From positions 1 to 7,694 of the forward strand of contig JADDPM010000104.1 in the NCBI GenBank assembly GCA_016781885.1: a stretch of DNA of 7,694 bases, written 5' to 3'. Positions 6,079-7,694 of the stretch are shown piece after piece. The position numbers and the translations under genes were made by a program. The notes under the pieces were generated by a model. That model ran no database searches and had not been told where the DNA came from. It saw only the letters and a program-made list of their open reading frames with translations. The stretch is from Rubrobacter sp. (GTDB lineage: Bacteria; Actinomycetota; Rubrobacteria; Rubrobacterales; Rubrobacteraceae). The number at the start of each line of letters is the position of its first letter. Positions within the stretch are counted from its first letter, which is position 1.

Positions 6079-6830
6079 TCAGCACAGTGCCGTGTACGCG
6101 ACGTCCTCGAGGAGGGAGCAACGAGCGTAGAAGACGGCCCGCTCGCGGTCGGCGTCGAAACGGCCCCCATCGTTGTGAGCCAGCGTCAGGTCGAAGACCT
6201 CGGGGCCGAGGTCCCGGTAGATCAGCGCGAGGTCGTAGGCGGGATCGGCGATGGCCGCGTCGGTCCAGTCGATGACGCCCGTAAACGTGTTCGCCCCGAC
6301 ATCCACCAGCGCGTGCTCTGCCTCGAGGTCGTTGTGGCAGAACGTCACGACTCGCTTTTCCGCCGACGGGGTGCGGCCGAGGAAGTCCTCGACCGCACGG
6401 CGGGCCGCCGCGGGTAACTGCTCCGCGATCTCCCGGTAGTCTCGCTCGGCCTCCTGCCGTCACGTCGTCAGCGGGTCGGTGTCCCTCCCCACCAGCTTCT
6501 CCATTCCCCGCACGGAAGCCCGGTGCAGGCGGCTCAAGAACTCGCCCAGGTCGGGCGCCAGCCGCGCGGGATCGGCCACCGCATTATCGAGCAGGGAACG
6601 CCGGGGAGCTTGAAGTATGCGAGGACACTGGCCTCGACGTCGGCGAAGACCGGCTCCGGGACCGGCAGCGGGGACACCTCGTTCACCGCGGCCAGCAGGT
6701 TCGCCTCGCGCCGGGTCGACTCGCTTCGACGGTCGGGACCGGCCTCCTTCTTTTCCGGACGATCAGCTCGCGATCGGACCTCGTAGCTACGCAGGTGATG
6801 GGTCAGCAATGCGCGGATCTCGTCGATCAC
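6079..6830 (-). pseudogene. APH/choline-kinase-type phosphotransferase, disrupted
   Basis: This is the decayed remains of an aminoglycoside-phosphotransferase-family (kinase-fold) small-molecule kinase. It starts at a GTG at 6830 (VIDEIRALL) with GGAGG 7 nt upstream. Residues 36-79 (ESTRREANLLAAV, PLPVPEPVFADVE, AYFKLPGVP) are typical of the family. Three or more lesions are visible. First, near 6770 the glycine-rich ATP loop and following strand are missing; ELIVR, an expected strand after the loop, survives out of frame at 6769-6755. Second, a one-base loss near 6594-6596 shifts frame, and the family sequence continues as LDNAVADPARLAP and GEFLSRLHR. Third, a TGA at 6460-6462 sits where a Trp codon would be expected. 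The catalytic half after it is well kept: FCHNDLEAEH (catalytic HND near 6339) and GVIDWTDAAIADPAYDLA (metal Asp). The C-terminus ends early after LLEDVAYT. Read-through could not restore activity because the ATP loop is lost. Confidence 0.85.
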
Positions 6831-6955
6831 ACCTGCACCTCCTCGGTGCTCCCGGGGGTGGGTTCTTCGAGTTCAAGCAGCGGCCGGCGGTACGGCGGCG
6901 TCGTGGCGGTGTGACCTTCTGCTCGCTCAAGATCCCGCTCCCTTACGTCCTCCAA
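6827..6955 (-). pseudogene. C-terminal fragment of an unidentified gene
   Basis: An open frame on the minus strand runs from an in-frame TAG (6971-6973) to a TGA that overlaps the GTG start of the phosphotransferase pseudogene in the arrangement GTGA. If the TTG at 6955 were the start it would be 42 aa (MEDVRERDLERAEGH ... STEEVQV), but no ribosome site precedes it. GC-rich third positions and the 4-bp overlap suggest the true end of a real upstream gene that was translationally coupled to the kinase. The 5' part is lost or frameshifted. I do not recognise the family. Confidence 0.35.
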
Positions 6956-7043
6956 TCCGCGTATTCTGCACTATCGGGAGGACAGGCACTTCTGAATTCC
7001 TACCAGGCTCGCGGCATCATGAGTCACAGGGTTTGTGTCCTAA

Positions 7044-7133
7044 TTTGCTCCGGTGATTGACCCCTTTGAGAACATCCTGGGCACCATGTACAATCTGCAC
7101 TACCTGGAGGTTCTGGACAAGCCTCGCCATTGA
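7044..7133 (+). pseudogene. C-terminal remnant of a VOC-fold (glyoxalase-like) protein
   Basis: The plus strand from just after a TAA at 7041 to the TGA at 7131 reads VIDPFENILGTMYNLHYLEVL followed by DKPRH. This resembles the last strand of VOC/glyoxalase proteins, typically D-P-F-G-N-I-L-G with M-Y-N-P-H-Y-L-E after it. Here the Gly after Phe is Glu and the Pro before His-Tyr is Leu. Codons are strongly GC-ending (about 15 of 19). No earlier part of the domain can be found upstream in any plus frame, so only about 25 residues survive. A GTG at 7053 without a good ribosome site is not a credible start. Confidence 0.6.
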
Positions 7134-7166
7134 TTCCCCGGCGTATGCGTGCCGCCAACCTCGCAA

Positions 7167-7217
7167 TAACCGCCGATGCTTTCACGTGGCGCCGTAGACC
7201 CCTAGAATTGGCGGTTA
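7167..7217. repeat. 8-bp inverted repeat flanking 35 bp
   Basis: TAACCGCC at 7167-7174 and GGCGGTTA at 7210-7217 are perfect inverted copies separated by 35 bp. The right copy overlaps the point where the YjbR-like stub stops resembling its family. It could mark the ends of a tiny inserted segment, a recombination scar, or be chance. Confidence 0.3.
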
Positions 7218-7327
7218 CCCCCACCCGTGGCATCCTTTCGCACCGCGAAACCGATGTGCCGGTCACCTTCGACGGTGATCTCGGGCAGGCCGGTGCAGGT
7301 GCTACCTAGACGCTCGGTCGCGTTCAC
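7202..7327 (-). pseudogene. N-terminal stub of an MmcQ/YjbR-like protein
   Basis: A 41-codon frame starts at the GTG at 7327, which overlaps the TGA of the VOC gene in the arrangement GTGA, with AGAGG 7 nt upstream, so it is placed for translational coupling. Residues 1-31 (MNATERL, GLPEITVEGDRHIGFAVRK) resemble the start of MmcQ/YjbR DNA-binding-like proteins, which have L-P-E-V-T ... G-D-H-xx-F-x-V-R-x-K and normally reach about 110-125 aa. After Lys31 the match stops (DATGGGNRQF) and a TAG follows. The expected F-A-Y ... D-D-H-H-G-D-G part is not found in any frame downstream. The gene therefore appears truncated by deletion or insertion. It may still be translated as a short peptide. Confidence 0.5.
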
Positions 7328-7694
7328 GGCCGGACCTCTCGCCAGCCCTCGGGGAGCTCAACCTCATCGCGCAGGTGTTGCCAAAAGCTCCAGGAATGGC
7401 CACCGGAGCCGGTCACGCTGTACACGCGGACGCCATACGGCTTGTCCTCGGGCGGATCGGCGCGGACACCGGCCGCCGTGGCGTGGGCATGGTGGGCATC
7501 GACCTCGTCGACGTGCACGATGACCAACTGCCCGACCGGGCCTGTGGTTCCGTTGCGTTCCCAGTACCCGCCTCCAGCCTCACCCAGATGGATAGTGGTG
7601 TCACCCACGGTCATCTCAGCCTCTTGCACGGCCCCGCCTTCGTCTACGTACCGGACGCGCTCGCAAAAGCCGAACATCCGTGTTAGGCATTCCA
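7324..7694 (-). CDS. VOC-family (PhnB/glyoxalase-like) protein, 5' end outside window
   Basis: This is a vicinal-oxygen-chelate fold protein; 122 residues are visible and the C-terminus is complete. The frame stays open to the window edge. The first visible residues (E-C-L-T-R-M-FGF) match the first helix of PhnB-like proteins, usually E-W-L-T-R-x-FGF, so the ATG at 7677 is internal and not the start; about 15-20 residues are probably missing. Then come RYVDEGGAVQEAEMTVGD, GGGYWERN, the second-half strand LVIVHVDEVDAHHAHATAAGV, and PPEDKPYGVRVYSVTGSGGHSWSFWQHL. The family dimerises and often binds a metal or an antibiotic or metabolite; the ligand cannot be predicted. The W-to-C change at the second visible residue is unusual. 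Its stop overlaps the start of the YjbR-like stub by 4 bp. It looks intact apart from the window edge, though it sits in a zone of decayed genes. Confidence 0.82.
   Translation of the reverse strand, partial: ECLTRMFGFCERVRYVDEGGAVQEAEMTVGDTTIHLGEAGGGYWERNGTTGPVGQLVIVHVDEVDAHHAHATAAGVRADPPEDKPYGVRVYSVTGSGGHSWSFWQHLRDEVELPEGWREVRP

Noticed and set aside
5789..6463. 224-codon minus-strand frame through the kinase pseudogene and the gap.
   Set aside because: Its first half is the Arg/Gly-rich alternate frame of the kinase catalytic region; its second half lacks GC-ending codons and any motif.
7021..7066. Possible insertion-sequence end (TGTCC ... GATTGACCCC).
   Set aside because: No matching inverted end, transposase fragment or target duplication is found, and the following codons read as a VOC protein tail.

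Overview
The window is GC-rich chromosomal DNA from an actinobacterium, most likely Rubrobacter or a close relative. I infer this from the GC-ending codons, the frequent TTG and GTG starts, an Ala-type sorting motif typical of actinobacterial class E sortases, and the general look of the proteins. No taxonomic search was possible. Every intact gene lies on the minus strand, so transcription runs from the right end of the window to the left.

Left part (1-5730): reading in the direction of transcription there is a six-TM diguanylate cyclase (4609-5730), a small membrane-anchored protein of unknown function (3870-4436), a DUF4397 protein with a signal peptide and a C-terminal LADTG sorting signal (2976-3830), a five-TM LTA-synthase/sulfatase-like membrane enzyme (833-2743), a small lipoprotein (146-622), and a tRNA-His(GTG) cut by the window start (1-53). 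The 188-aa protein and the DUF4397 protein are 39 bp apart and probably form an operon, with a promoter and a palindrome upstream near 4516-4536. A strong hairpin at 2916-2951 probably ends that unit. The shared theme is the cell envelope: a c-di-GMP synthase, a wall-anchored protein, a lipoprotein and a phosphoglycerol/phospho-alcohol transferase-like enzyme. No direct functional link between them can be shown from sequence.

Right part (5740-7694): this is a zone of gene decay. It holds an APH-type phosphotransferase pseudogene with at least three lesions (6079-6830), an unidentified C-terminal fragment overlapping its start (6827-6955), the last ~25 codons of a VOC-fold protein on the plus strand (7044-7133), a 41-codon stub resembling the N-terminus of MmcQ/YjbR proteins (7202-7327), and a PhnB-like VOC protein running off the window end (7324-7694). 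Between 5740 and 6078 there is no convincing gene, only a possible 10-codon leader ORF, a 22-nt palindrome and a weak coding-like fragment.

I see no CRISPR array, intact mobile element, phage gene or recognisable defence system. The most interesting items are the multi-lesion pseudogene zone, the sortase-substrate/orphan membrane protein pair, and the palindrome over their putative promoter.
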